Shown: piece after piece, positions 1-8,822 of the stretch
Layout of the letters: each line of letters begins with the position of its first letter
How positions within the stretch are numbered: position 1 is the stretch's first letter
Assembly: GCA_965227455.1 (NCBI GenBank)
Contig: OZ245752.1
Span: 3,720,001 to 3,784,000, forward strand
Direction: 5' to 3'
Source of the DNA: JABDIP01 sp965227455
GTDB taxonomy: Bacteria > Pseudomonadota > Alphaproteobacteria > DSM-16000 > Inquilinaceae
DNA: 64,000 nt
Program-made: the position numbers and the translations under genes
The notes under the pieces: model-generated
The model's input: the letters and a program-made list of their open reading frames with translations, nothing else
What the model was told of the DNA's origin: nothing
Databases searched by the model: none

Positions 1-223
1 CCACCTGCTGGCCCGGGGTGACCGAACGCAGGACCTCGGAGCCGACGGCGCGCTGGCGCACCTTGTCGATGAACGACTTGACCACCGGCAGCGCGACATC
101 GGCTTCCAGCAACGCCACGCGCACCTCGCGCAGCGCCGCGTTGACGTCGCCCTCGCTGAGCGATCCGCGCTTGCGCAGGCGGTCGAAGATCTCACCGAAA
201 CGGCCGCTAAGCCCGTCGAACAT
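1..223 (-). CDS. ffh: Signal recognition particle protein Ffh, N-terminal part (cut by window edge)
   Basis: The GTPase of the signal recognition particle, which delivers nascent membrane proteins to FtsY. Only the first 74 or so codons are in the window. Reading from the ATG at 223, the protein begins MFDGLSGRFGEIFDRLRKRG and continues with an ALREVRVALLEADVALPVVK segment, the hallmark of the Ffh N-terminal four-helix bundle. The GTPase and M domains lie off the left edge. It is divergent from the block that contains its receptor gene ftsY at 3982, so both protein partners of the targeting pathway are within 4 kb. The family call is firm; completeness cannot be judged. Confidence 0.93.
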   Translation of the reverse strand, partial: MFDGLSGRFGEIFDRLRKRGSLSEGDVNAALREVRVALLEADVALPVVKSFIDKVRQRAVGSEVLRSVTPGQQV

Positions 224-428
224 CGTCCATTCCCTTTTGCCCTCTCAAACAGCAGACCCGACACGCAAAACGCGCCAGTGCGCGAAACTCGCGGACTGGC
301 GGGTACCCGGGGGCACGCGGCAGGGCACTTGCTGTACCTGAGCGGGCGGGAAACTAGGCGCGGAGGCCGCAGATGTCAACGCCAGCGTGCGGAACCACGG
401 ATCGCCGAAATCCGCCCCAGAGTAATCG

Positions 429-446
429 GTTCTTAACCATAAGAAC
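429..446. promoter_or_regulatory. Inverted repeat in the ffh / pentapeptide gene intergenic region
   Basis: GTTCTT-aaccat-AAGAAC, 6-base perfect arms with a 6-base spacer, in the AT-richest part of the 265-base gap between ffh and the gene at 489. It sits about 45 bases before the latter's start codon. It may be an operator for either divergent gene; no regulator is identified. The rest of 224-488 shows no convincing gene. Confidence 0.3.
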
Positions 447-488
447 TTACTCTCGACACAACTTTTTGGACTGGAACGCAGCGCCCCG

Positions 489-1820
489 ATGCCCACCGGT
501 TCCCAGATCGCCGATGCGATGCGGCGCAGGCTGTCGCAGCGCGAGCTCGACGCCGTACAGCACGCCCATGAGCTCTATATCGGCAAGCGTGGCGGCCAAC
601 GCGCCGTGCTGCGCATGTGCGACCTCTCCGAACTCGACCTGTCCGGTCGCGACTTCTCCGATGCCGATTTCACCGGCGCCAAGATGGATGGCGCGCGGCT
701 TGCCGGCGGGCGCTTCGTGAAGGGCAATCTGTACGGCGTCGATCTCTCGGCGGCGGATATGACCGGTGCGGTCCTCACACAGGCCGATCTGCGCGGGTCG
801 GTCATGCAGGGAACCGTGCTCGACGACGTCCATCTGGAGAACGCCGATCTGCGGGACGGCGTGATCGTCATGCCGGGCAACGATGACGGCATGGTGCCGA
901 TCAGCTTCGACACCAATGTCACGGTGATCTCCGACGCCCAGATCCACAATGCCGATATGACCGGCATCAAGATGTCCATGGCCTCGGTGAAGGGCTGCGA
1001 TCTGTCCGATTCCCGCTTGCGCGAGGCCAAGCTGCCGCAGGCGGACCTGTCGGGGTCGGTGCTGACCGGCTGCGACCTGACCAAGGCCGACCTGACCGGC
1101 GCCAAGCTCTGCGGCACCGTTCTGCGCGGCGCGGACCTGAAGGGCGCCAAGCTGGACCGGGCCGACCTCAGCGATGCGGACCTGCTGGGCGCGGCCGTGG
1201 CGCCGGAGGCCCTGAAGACCGCCAAGCTGTCGGGCGCCTCGATCGCGAAGCCCCTGTCGGACCTGCCGCGCACGCTGGAAGATATGCTGAAGGCCCATGC
1301 GCAATGGGCGGAATCCATGGGGCGGTCCGGCGACCGGGTCGACCTGACCGGCTTCGATCTGTCGCGCCAGGATCTGACCGGCCGCGACCTGTCGGCCGCC
1401 CTGCTGTGCGGCGTCTGGCTGATCGAGTCCAATCTGACCGGCTGCAAGCTGGCCATGGCCGATCTCGCCTACGGCGATCTGAGCCTGGCCAAGCTGTCCG
1501 GAGCCGACCTGCGGGGCGCCAATCTGGAGCGGGCGTCGCTGGCCGGCGCTTCGCTGAAGCGGGCGAAGCTGTACCCCTTGAGGATCTCCTTGAGCCAGGC
1601 GACGGAGCGGCACACCAACCTGCTGCGCGCCCGCCTCGCCGGCGCCGATCTGACGGAAGCCGACCTGCGCGGGGCGGGGTTGGCCCATGCCGATCTCACC
1701 GGGGCGGACCTGACCGGCGCCAACCTGACCGGCGCCAACCTCGCCGGCGCCAGGTTGGACGGCGCCAAATTGAAGGGAAGCCGGCTGGACCGGGCGGAAA
1801 CGGCGGGCGCCTCCACCTGA
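489..1820 (+). CDS. Pentapeptide-repeat protein
   Basis: A 443-residue protein built largely of A(D/N)LxG-type pentapeptide repeats, for example ADLTGANLTGANLAGARLDG near the C terminus, which are expected to fold into a right-handed quadrilateral beta-helix. The repeats form three blocks (about residues 42-125, 154-245 and 280-435), separated by non-repeat stretches: one around 126-150 (VIVMPGNDDGMVPISFD) and one around 258-280 that looks helical. There is no signal peptide or membrane segment, so it is probably cytoplasmic. It ends 49 bases before dapF and may be the first gene of the dapF-mtaB-ftsY unit. The function of this protein is not known; I assign the fold only. Confidence 0.85.
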   Translation: MPTGSQIADAMRRRLSQRELDAVQHAHELYIGKRGGQRAVLRMCDLSELDLSGRDFSDADFTGAKMDGARLAGGRFVKGNLYGVDLSAADMTGAVLTQADLRGSVMQGTVLDDVHLENADLRDGVIVMPGNDDGMVPISFDTNVTVISDAQIHNADMTGIKMSMASVKGCDLSDSRLREAKLPQADLSGSVLTGCDLTKADLTGAKLCGTVLRGADLKGAKLDRADLSDADLLGAAVAPEALKTAKLSGASIAKPLSDLPRTLEDMLKAHAQWAESMGRSGDRVDLTGFDLSRQDLTGRDLSAALLCGVWLIESNLTGCKLAMADLAYGDLSLAKLSGADLRGANLERASLAGASLKRAKLYPLRISLSQATERHTNLLRARLAGADLTEADLRGAGLAHADLTGADLTGANLTGANLAGARLDGAKLKGSRLDRAETAGAST

Positions 1821-1869
1821 CGCGCGGCCCATGGACTTCCACCGGCTGGTGGCCATATAACCCCCAGCC

Positions 1870-2715
1870 ATGGCCATCGCCTTTCGCAAGATGCACGGGC
1901 TCGGCAACGACTTCGTCGTGGTCGACGCCCGCAACGAACCGCTTACCCTGACGGAAGCGGCGGCGGCGGCCATTGCCGATCGGCGGACCGGCGTGGGCTG
2001 CGACCAGCTGCTGATCATCGATCCGCCGGATGGCGGCGACGGCGATGCGGCCATGCGCATCCTGAACGCCGATGGTAGCGAGTCCGGCGCCTGCGGCAAC
2101 GGCACCCGCTGCGTCGCCTCGCTGCTGATGGCCGAGCGCGACACCGACACCATCGGCATCCGCACCATCGCCGGCGTTCTGACCTGCCGAGCCGAGGATG
2201 CGGGCGCGGTGTCCGTCGACATGGGTCCGGCGCTGCTGGAATGGCAGGACATTCCGGTCGCCAATGAATGCGACACCCTGCATCTGCCGGTATCCCATGG
2301 CGGCCTGTATGACGGGGTCGGGGTCAATGTCGGCAATCCGCACGCGGTGTTCTTCGTCGAGGATGTCGAGGCGGTGCTGATGCCGGTGGTCGGCCCGGCC
2401 CTGGAAACCGATCCTTTCTTCCCGGAGCGCGCCAATATCGAAGCCGTCCACGTACTGGGCCCGGACCGCTTGCGCATGCGGGTCTGGGAGCGCGGTGTCG
2501 GCATCACCCGGGCCTGCGGCTCCGGCGCTTGCGCCGCCGCCGTCGCCGCCCATCGCCGCGGACTGACCGGCCGGAAGGTGGAGGTGGTGCTGGATGGCGG
2601 CCCGCTGTCGATCCACTGGCGCGAGGACGGCCACGTGATCATGACCGGTCCGGTCGCCACGAGCTTCATCGGCACGCTGGACGATGCGCTCGTCAACGGG
2701 GCGGACGCATCGTGA
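1870..2715 (+). CDS. dapF: Diaminopimelate epimerase DapF
   Basis: Interconverts LL- and meso-diaminopimelate for lysine and peptidoglycan synthesis, in the cytoplasm and without a cofactor. The protein has 281 residues, the normal length. It starts MAIAFRKMHGLGNDFVVVDA, the family's N terminus. The two catalytic cysteines are visible: Cys75 in SGACGNGTR and Cys216 in TRACGSGAC. Its TGA overlaps the GTG start of mtaB (GTGA), so the two are translationally coupled. The dapF-mtaB-ftsY order is a known alphaproteobacterial arrangement. Confidence 0.97.
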   Translation: MAIAFRKMHGLGNDFVVVDARNEPLTLTEAAAAAIADRRTGVGCDQLLIIDPPDGGDGDAAMRILNADGSESGACGNGTRCVASLLMAERDTDTIGIRTIAGVLTCRAEDAGAVSVDMGPALLEWQDIPVANECDTLHLPVSHGGLYDGVGVNVGNPHAVFFVEDVEAVLMPVVGPALETDPFFPERANIEAVHVLGPDRLRMRVWERGVGITRACGSGACAAAVAAHRRGLTGRKVEVVLDGGPLSIHWREDGHVIMTGPVATSFIGTLDDALVNGADAS

Positions 2716-3971
2716 GCGCGCCGGAGATCCTTACCTTCGGCTGCCGGCTCAACGCCTATGAGAGCGAGGTGATGCGCGGCCATGCCCGCGAGGCCGGGCT
2801 GGACGATCTGGTGATCGTCAATACCTGCGCGGTGACGGCCGAGGCCGAGCGGCAGGCGCGCCAGGCGATCCGCCGGGCCCGGCGCAAGCGGCCCGAGGCG
2901 CGCATCGTCGTCACCGGTTGTGCGGCCCAGATCGATCCGGCGCGCTATGCCGCCATGCCCGAGGTCGACCGGGTGCTGGGCAATGACGAGAAGATGGCCG
3001 CCGGCTCGTGGTCCGAGGCTGCGCTGGCGCCGGGCGGCGAGCGGGTCCGGGTCAACGACATCATGTCGGTGGACGAGACCGCCGGGCATCTGGTCGAGGG
3101 CTTCGAGGGCAAGGCCCGGGCCTTCATCCAGGTGCAGAATGGCTGCGACCACCGCTGCACCTTCTGCATCATCCCCTATGGACGCGGCAATTCCCGCTCG
3201 GTGCCGATCGGCGAGATCGTGGCCCAGACCCGCAAGCTGGTCGAAGCCGGCTATGCCGAGGTGGTGCTGAGCGGCGTCGACATCACATCCTACGGCCCCG
3301 ACCTGCCGGGCCGGCCGACGCTGGGCCAGATGGTCCGGCGGCTGCTGGCCCAGGTGCCGGAACTGCCACGCCTGCGCCTCTCCTCCCTCGACCCGGTGGA
3401 GATCGATGCGGATCTCTGGCGGCTGATCGCCGAGGAACCGCGACTGATGCCGCATCTGCATCTCTCGCTGCAGGCCGGCGACGATTTGATCCTGAAGCGC
3501 ATGAAGCGCCGGCATCTGCGCGCCGACGCGATTGCGCTCACCGAACGCGCCCGAGACTTGCGCCCCGGTATCGTCTTCGGCGCCGACCTGATCGCCGGCT
3601 TCCCGACCGAGACCGAGGCGATGTTCGAGAACACGCTGCGCGCCGTCGAGGAGTGCGGCCTGACCTTCCTGCACGTCTTCCCCTATTCCGAACGGCCCGG
3701 AACTCCGGCGGCGCGCATGCCGGCCGTGCCGGTGCCGGTCCGCAAGGCGCGGGCGGCGCGACTTCGGGCGGCGGGCGAGCGGGCGGTTGCCACATACCTT
3801 TCAGGGCAGGTCGGCCGGTCGGCCACCGTGCTGATGGAGAAGGAAACCCTGGGCCGCACCGAACACTTCGCACCGGTGTCATTCGATCGTCCGCAAAGGC
3901 CGGGTAGGCTGGTGCGGGCCGCGATGACCGGAGTCGACGGCGACCGGCTGGTCGGGGCCATCGCAGCATGA
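2712..3971 (+). CDS. mtaB: tRNA (N6-threonylcarbamoyladenosine(37)-C2)-methylthiotransferase MtaB
   Basis: A radical-SAM enzyme that adds a methylthio group to t6A37 of tRNAs reading ANN codons. I start it at GTG 2712, overlapping the dapF stop codon. The same frame is open further upstream, but that part is dapF in another frame. The resulting 419-residue protein opens with the UPF0004 domain, with its three cysteines in TFGCRLN, VNTCAVT and VTGCAAQ. The radical-SAM cluster motif is in NGCDHRCTFCIIPYG, and a TRAM-like region forms the last 60 residues. The FGCRLN start and the lack of a MiaB-type C terminus favour MtaB over MiaB or RimO. Confidence 0.92.
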   Translation: MSAPEILTFGCRLNAYESEVMRGHAREAGLDDLVIVNTCAVTAEAERQARQAIRRARRKRPEARIVVTGCAAQIDPARYAAMPEVDRVLGNDEKMAAGSWSEAALAPGGERVRVNDIMSVDETAGHLVEGFEGKARAFIQVQNGCDHRCTFCIIPYGRGNSRSVPIGEIVAQTRKLVEAGYAEVVLSGVDITSYGPDLPGRPTLGQMVRRLLAQVPELPRLRLSSLDPVEIDADLWRLIAEEPRLMPHLHLSLQAGDDLILKRMKRRHLRADAIALTERARDLRPGIVFGADLIAGFPTETEAMFENTLRAVEECGLTFLHVFPYSERPGTPAARMPAVPVPVRKARAARLRAAGERAVATYLSGQVGRSATVLMEKETLGRTEHFAPVSFDRPQRPGRLVRAAMTGVDGDRLVGAIAA

Positions 3972-3981
3972 CGGGGTTCGA

Positions 3982-4962
3982 GTGCGCCCGATGACATCGC
4001 AACAGACAGACGATTCCACCGATGTGCAGGCCGAGCCGCGCGGCTGGTTCGCGCGGTTGAAGGCCGGGCTGTCGCGGTCCTCCTCCAAGCTCACCGACGG
4101 CATCGCTGGCATCTTCACCAAGCGCAAGCTGGATGACGAGGCGCTGGAGGAGCTGGAGGAGCTGCTGATCACCGCCGATCTGGGGCCGGCCACAGCGGCC
4201 AAGCTGACCGCGGAGCTGGCGCGCACCCGGTTCGGCAAGGACGTGTCGCCGGAGGAGGTCCGCACTGCGCTGGCCGAACAGGTGGCGGCGATCCTGGAGC
4301 CGGTGGCGGCACCGCTGTCCGTGTCCGGCGAGCATCGGCCGACGGTGATCCTGGTGGTCGGCGTCAACGGCACCGGCAAGACCACCACCATCGGCAAGCT
4401 GGCGGCGCAATGGCGGTCGGAGGGGCGCTCGGTGATGATGGCCGCCTGCGACACCTTCCGGGCGGCGGCGATCGGACAGCTTCAGCTGTGGGGCGAGCGC
4501 GCCGGAGTGCCCGTGGTCTCCGGCAAGCAGGGCGGCGATGCGGCTGGGCTCGCCTTCGACGCGCTGAACCGGGCCCGGGCCGAGGGCACCGACATCCTGC
4601 TGGTCGACACCGCCGGCCGGCTGCAGAACAAGGCCGGGCTGATGGCCGAGCTGGAGAAAGTCGGCCGGGTGCTCAACAAACAGGACGCCACCGCCCCGCA
4701 TGCGGTAGTGTTGGTGCTGGACGCGACCACGGGGCAGAACGCCCACGCCCAGGTCGAGGTGTTCCGCGACATCGTCAAAGTGACCGGGCTGATCGTCACC
4801 AAGCTGGACGGGTCGGCGCGCGGCGGCGTTCTCGTCGCGCTGGCCGAACGCTTCGGGCTACCGGTCCACGCGATCGGCGTCGGCGAGGGCATCGACGACC
4901 TGCGGCCGTTCGACCCCCGATCGTTCGGCCGTTCGCTGATGGGGCTTGAGGACAATATATGA
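3982..4962 (+). CDS. ftsY: Signal recognition particle receptor FtsY
   Basis: The membrane-associated SRP GTPase that docks Ffh-ribosome complexes at the translocon. The 326-residue protein has a short, mildly acidic N-terminal part, then the N domain (LDDEALEELEELLITADLG) and the G domain: P-loop GVNGTGKTTTIGKLA, DTFRAAAIGQL, DTAGRLQNK and TKLDGSARGG. A GTG at 3982 and an ATG at 3991 are both possible starts, three codons apart; GGGG lies 5 bases before the GTG. The stop codon overlaps the amn start (ATGA at 4959). Confidence 0.96.
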   Translation: MRPMTSQQTDDSTDVQAEPRGWFARLKAGLSRSSSKLTDGIAGIFTKRKLDDEALEELEELLITADLGPATAAKLTAELARTRFGKDVSPEEVRTALAEQVAAILEPVAAPLSVSGEHRPTVILVVGVNGTGKTTTIGKLAAQWRSEGRSVMMAACDTFRAAAIGQLQLWGERAGVPVVSGKQGGDAAGLAFDALNRARAEGTDILLVDTAGRLQNKAGLMAELEKVGRVLNKQDATAPHAVVLVLDATTGQNAHAQVEVFRDIVKVTGLIVTKLDGSARGGVLVALAERFGLPVHAIGVGEGIDDLRPFDPRSFGRSLMGLEDNI

Positions 4963-6446
4963 CAAAAATCGAGACCTGCGCCTCCGCCAGCCGCAAGCCG
5001 GAATCCTTCAAGGACCCGGAAGGGGTCCTGGACTGCCTTAAGGACATCTACGACGAAAGCACCGCCTTCCTGCGCGAGCGGTTCGCCAGCTTCGCCCGCG
5101 GCGGCGCGCTGACCGGGCGGGTCCGGGCCTGCTACCCCTATGTGCGGGTCAAGACATCCAGCTTCGCCCGGGTCGACACAAGGCTGAGCTATGGCTTCGT
5201 CTCATCGCCCGACACCTATGCCACCACGATCAGCCGGCCCGATCTGTTCGGACGCTATCTGCTGGAGCAGTTCACGCAGCTGATCCGGAACCATCAGGTG
5301 CCGCTGGAGGTCGGGGTCAGCGAGCTGCCGATCCCGGTGCATTTCGCCTTTCCCGACGGCATGCATGTGGAAGGCGACCTCAGCCCCGACCGGCTGGGCC
5401 TGCTGCGCGAAGTGTTCGACGTGCCGGATCTGGCGCTGACCGATGACAGCATCGTCAACGGCACCTTCACCCCGCGCCGCGGGGAATCCCGACCGCTGGC
5501 GCTGTTCACCGCACCGCGCATCGACTACTCGCTGCATCGGCTGAAGCACTACACCGCGACCGACTGCGTGCATTTCCAGAACCACGTGCTGTTCACCAAC
5601 TACCAGTTCTACATCGACGAATTCGTGCGCATGGCCCATGAGCTGATGGCCAGCGGCGATTGCGACTACGAGGCCTTCGTGGAACCGGGCAACCGGGTCA
5701 CGCCCAATAGCCGCATGGACGATGCCGGCCCGCGCGGCACCCTGGTCGACCGGCTGCCGCAGATGCCGGCCTATCACCTGAAGCGCCCGAACCACTCCGG
5801 CATCACCATGGTGAACATCGGCGTCGGACCGTCCAACGCCAAGACCATCACCGACCATGTTGCGGTGCTGCGGCCCCATGCCTGGCTGATGCTGGGCCAT
5901 TGCGCGGGCCTCAGGAACACACAGAAGCTGGGCGACTATGTGCTGGCCCACGGCTATGTCCGCGAGGACCACGTGCTGGACGCCGATCTGCCGGCCTGGG
6001 TGCCGATCCCGGCCCTGGCCGAGATCCAGCAGGCGCTGGAGCAGGCGGTCAGCGAGCAGACCGGACTGACCGGCTATGAGCTGAAGAGCATCATGCGGAC
6101 CGGCACCATCGCCACCATCGACAACCGCAACTGGGAGCTGCGCGATTATCGCGAGCCGGTCGAGCGGCTCTCCATGTCCCGCGCCATCGCGCTCGACATG
6201 GAAAGCGCCACCATCGCCGCCAACGGCTTCCGTTTCCGGGTGCCCTACGGCACCCTGCTCTGCGTCTCCGACAAGCCGCTGCACGGCGAGCTGAAGCTGC
6301 CCGGCATGGCCAATGTCTTCTACAAGCAGCAGGTCGGCCAGCATCTGGAGATCGGCATGCGGGCCATGGAGATCCTGCGCGAGCTGGGGCTGGAACGCCT
6401 GCATAGCCGCAAACTGCGCACCTTCGACGAGGTCGGCTTCCAGTGA
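4959..6446 (+). CDS. amn: AMP nucleosidase
   Basis: Hydrolyses AMP to adenine and ribose 5-phosphate in the cytoplasm and so helps set adenylate levels. The protein has 495 residues, close to the length of E. coli Amn. The N-terminal AMP-nucleosidase domain contains FASFARGGALTG and VRACYPYVRVKTSSFARVDT. The C-terminal part is a nucleoside-phosphorylase fold, with GVGPSNAKTITDHVAVLRPH, GHCAGLRNTQKLGDYV and a late VSDKPLHGELKLPG segment. It is coupled to ftsY upstream (ATGA overlap) and to yciB downstream (GTGA overlap). Its placement inside the ftsY-yciB pair is unusual and suggests insertion into an older operon. Confidence 0.94.
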   Translation: MTKIETCASASRKPESFKDPEGVLDCLKDIYDESTAFLRERFASFARGGALTGRVRACYPYVRVKTSSFARVDTRLSYGFVSSPDTYATTISRPDLFGRYLLEQFTQLIRNHQVPLEVGVSELPIPVHFAFPDGMHVEGDLSPDRLGLLREVFDVPDLALTDDSIVNGTFTPRRGESRPLALFTAPRIDYSLHRLKHYTATDCVHFQNHVLFTNYQFYIDEFVRMAHELMASGDCDYEAFVEPGNRVTPNSRMDDAGPRGTLVDRLPQMPAYHLKRPNHSGITMVNIGVGPSNAKTITDHVAVLRPHAWLMLGHCAGLRNTQKLGDYVLAHGYVREDHVLDADLPAWVPIPALAEIQQALEQAVSEQTGLTGYELKSIMRTGTIATIDNRNWELRDYREPVERLSMSRAIALDMESATIAANGFRFRVPYGTLLCVSDKPLHGELKLPGMANVFYKQQVGQHLEIGMRAMEILRELGLERLHSRKLRTFDEVGFQ

Positions 6447-7057
6447 CCGAACACTCATCGCCGTCCGAGGAGGCGGCATCCCCCGGCAACGAAAAGGCCG
6501 TGTCGCCGTTCCTGCGCCTGGCGCTGGAGACCGGGCCGCTGGTGATCTTCTTCCTGATCAATGGGCGGTTCGGGATCATGCCGGCCACCGCCGCCTTCAT
6601 GGTGGCCACGCCCATCGCCGTCGCGCTGTCCTACAAGCTGGAAAAGCGCATCCCGGTGATGCCGCTGGTCGGCTGCGGCTTCGTGATGCTGTTCGGCGGG
6701 CTAACGCTGTGGCTCGAGGACGAGTTCTTCATCAAGGTCAAGCCGACTATCGTCAACCTGCTGTTCGCCGCCATACTGTTCGTCGGCCTGGTGCTGAAGC
6801 GGCCCTTTCTCAAGCTGCTGATGGGCGCGGTGCTGCATCTGGACGACGAAGGCTGGCGCCTTCTGGGCCTGCGCTGGGCCGTGTTCTTCGTGGTGCTGGC
6901 GGTGCTCAACGAGATCGTCTGGCGCAACTTCTCGACCGAGTTCTGGGCCGGCTTCAAGCTGTTCGGACTGATGCCGCTGACCCTGGTCTTCGCCATGTTC
7001 CAAGTGCCGCTGATCGCCGCCCACCAGATCGAGGAATCGGCCGCATCCGGCGATTAG
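6443..7057 (+). CDS. yciB: YciB/IspZ-type inner membrane septation protein
   Basis: A polytopic inner-membrane protein of the septation protein A family, linked in E. coli and other bacteria to cell-envelope synthesis and division. It starts with GTG at 6443, overlapping the amn stop. After a 25-residue polar N terminus come about five to six hydrophobic segments: ALETGPLVIFFLINGRFGI, the next from about residue 45, the remaining ones up to LTLVFAMFQVPLIAAHQ. The WRNFSTEFWAGFKLFGLMP stretch is characteristic of the family. The 204-residue length fits. It is the last gene of the block and is convergent with the next gene, with only 7 bases between their stops. Confidence 0.92.
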   Translation: MTEHSSPSEEAASPGNEKAVSPFLRLALETGPLVIFFLINGRFGIMPATAAFMVATPIAVALSYKLEKRIPVMPLVGCGFVMLFGGLTLWLEDEFFIKVKPTIVNLLFAAILFVGLVLKRPFLKLLMGAVLHLDDEGWRLLGLRWAVFFVVLAVLNEIVWRNFSTEFWAGFKLFGLMPLTLVFAMFQVPLIAAHQIEESAASGD

Positions 7058-7064
7058 GACCGAC

Positions 7065-8183
7065 CTAGGGCCAGATCCGTTCGAACGGCACCGGCCCGCT
7101 GCCCGCCCAGGGTTGGGGCTCGGTCTTGACCGCTTCTCCGCAATCCGCCGCCTGCTCCATGCAAAGGGCCAGATACTGGTCCTGGCTCGCCTCGGCGAGG
7201 CTGTAGAATTCCTCGCCGGTCTTCAGATAGCGGTCCATGTCCAGCAAGCAGGTGCCGATCGCGATCTCCTCATCCGACAGCCGCGCCGGCGCCAGCGGGT
7301 TGGTGTAGACCCGGTCGTCCAGATACTGGATGCCCTTGAGGTGATGGCCTTCCAGATTGCCGTTCCGGCCCGCCTCGTGGCGCACCAGCTCGCCGGAGAC
7401 GGGTGTGAGATGATCCTTCATCCAGGTGACGCGTAGATCGAGGATCTCGCCGCGCTCGCCCCGGATGCAGACCCTCTGCCCGCGGGCCAGGTTGCGGTAT
7501 TGCGGCAGGCTGAACTCGAACACCCCCAGCCGGTCGCCGAAATCGAGCCAGGCCTGCAGCAGCTCCGCCTGCTCGATGCGTTCGGTGGGCGGCGGACCGT
7601 CGCGGCCGGGCCCTGCCAGCACCGGGCTGACGAACCGGCCCGCGCGGATCGTCGGGCATTCGAAGCCGACGCCCAGAAAGCGGCGGATCAGGCTAATACC
7701 GTGATAGCCATGGCAGACCGAGACATGCGCCTGGCTGATCGGGCCCAGGCGCCCGCCATGGGCAATGGCCAGCCGGGCCGCATGATGCGGCTGCGCCCAA
7801 TACTGCTCGGCCACCTGCACCCGGCCGCCCAGTTCGGCGACCTGTGCGTTGAGGGCGACGAGCCCGGCCAGGTCGGGCGCCGGCGGCGTCTCCGCCAATA
7901 CCGGCATGCCGCGCCGGACGAGATCGAGCACGACGGATGGCATCGCCGTGCCCGAAACCGACGCCACTACGAAGTCCGGTTCGGTCTCGCCGAGCATAGC
8001 GTCGATGTCGGAGAAAACCGGCACGCGCCACGCTTCAGCAATTGCTTGCCGCCGCCCGGGATTGCGCGAAACCAGACCGGAGACTCGCAACCGGTCTGGA
8101 CAGGCCGCCGCGATCCGCAGGAAGAAGTCGGCGCGCCACCCGGCACCGACAACGCCGAATTCGATCAGGGCCTGCTCCGCCAT
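7065..8183 (-). CDS. Gfo/Idh/MocA-family oxidoreductase-like protein
   Basis: A 372-residue protein with an N-terminal Rossmann fold (IEFGVVGAGWRADFFLRIA) and a C-terminal alpha/beta domain, as in NAD(P)-dependent sugar and inositol dehydrogenases. I start at ATG 8183 (MAEQALIEFG) rather than the TTG 11 codons upstream. The conserved EKP motif, whose lysine acts in catalysis in most members, reads ETP here (VLAETPPAP), so dehydrogenase activity is uncertain. The substrate is unknown. No sugar genes lie next to it; its nearest same-strand neighbour is the VOC protein 75 bases upstream. Confidence 0.8.
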   Translation of the reverse strand: MAEQALIEFGVVGAGWRADFFLRIAAACPDRLRVSGLVSRNPGRRQAIAEAWRVPVFSDIDAMLGETEPDFVVASVSGTAMPSVVLDLVRRGMPVLAETPPAPDLAGLVALNAQVAELGGRVQVAEQYWAQPHHAARLAIAHGGRLGPISQAHVSVCHGYHGISLIRRFLGVGFECPTIRAGRFVSPVLAGPGRDGPPPTERIEQAELLQAWLDFGDRLGVFEFSLPQYRNLARGQRVCIRGERGEILDLRVTWMKDHLTPVSGELVRHEAGRNGNLEGHHLKGIQYLDDRVYTNPLAPARLSDEEIAIGTCLLDMDRYLKTGEEFYSLAEASQDQYLALCMEQAADCGEAVKTEPQPWAGSGPVPFERIWP

Positions 8184-8258
8184 GTCCGGAACCTTTGATA
8201 GAGGTCGCTGCAGCAAGCCTCCATTCTGGCCCCGAATGAGGGCCGGGACAAACTCCGG

Positions 8259-8744
8259 CTAGCCGGCAAATCCCGGCTGGAACGTGCGCGGATAGGGCAC
8301 GGCGGTGACGGCGGTATGCGGCACCGGCCGGGCCGCGCTGTCCGGCAGGGTCTTGCGATTCACGCCGGCTTCGAGCGGCCCGACGAATTCCAGCACCAGC
8401 CCGTTCGGATCGACGATGGCGAAGTGCTGGCGGCCGCACGGGCCCTCGCGCAGCTTCACCGCCAGGGTGTACACCGCGCCGATGCGGCGGTAGAGCGTCT
8501 CGATGTCCTCCACCTCGAAGCGCAGCACCACTCCGGCGCCGTCGAAGCGAGTCCGGAACACGCCAGGCTGTGCCGGATCGTCCGGGCTGGTGAAGCCGAT
8601 GCGGAGATCCGGGTCGTCCGGCCAGGCGAATTGCAGGCCGCGGGGGTCGGCGCAGACAACCTTGAACCCCAGCCAGTCATAGAAGGCGCGGGTCTGCTGC
8701 AGCCGCTCGGTGGCGATCATCGGGCAAACGGATTTCAGGCTCAT
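8259..8744 (-). CDS. VOC-superfamily (glyoxalase/bleomycin-resistance type) protein
   Basis: A 161-residue protein with a vicinal-oxygen-chelate fold: MSLKSVCPMIATERLQQTRA opens the first beta-alpha-beta unit, and the C-terminal half has RQHFAIVDPNGLVLEFVGPL with the usual terminal Glu ligand. Such proteins are metal-dependent enzymes or drug-binding proteins; the substrate cannot be told from the sequence. The gene is divergent from a WYL-domain regulator at 8887, with a strong palindrome between them, a common pairing in which the regulator controls the VOC gene. Confidence 0.82.
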   Translation of the reverse strand: MSLKSVCPMIATERLQQTRAFYDWLGFKVVCADPRGLQFAWPDDPDLRIGFTSPDDPAQPGVFRTRFDGAGVVLRFEVEDIETLYRRIGAVYTLAVKLREGPCGRQHFAIVDPNGLVLEFVGPLEAGVNRKTLPDSAARPVPHTAVTAVPYPRTFQPGFAG

Positions 8745-8822
8745 CTGCGGGGGTCCTGGTGCGTGCGTTGGGCGGGTGGCATGCCCCTATCCGGGGCCTT
8801 GAAAAAGGAGTACAGCACGGCA

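Noticed and set aside
245..496. 83-codon frame on the minus strand in the ffh / pentapeptide gap
   Set aside because: No ribosome site, no recognisable sequence, and it runs over the likely promoter region and into the next gene's start.
447..3674. Very long open frame (over 1000 codons) on the minus strand
   Set aside because: It is antisense to the pentapeptide gene, dapF and mtaB. Its composition is a His/Gln/Gly/Ala-rich mirror of the repeats, as expected in high-GC DNA with codon-position bias. The plus-strand genes have catalytic motifs.
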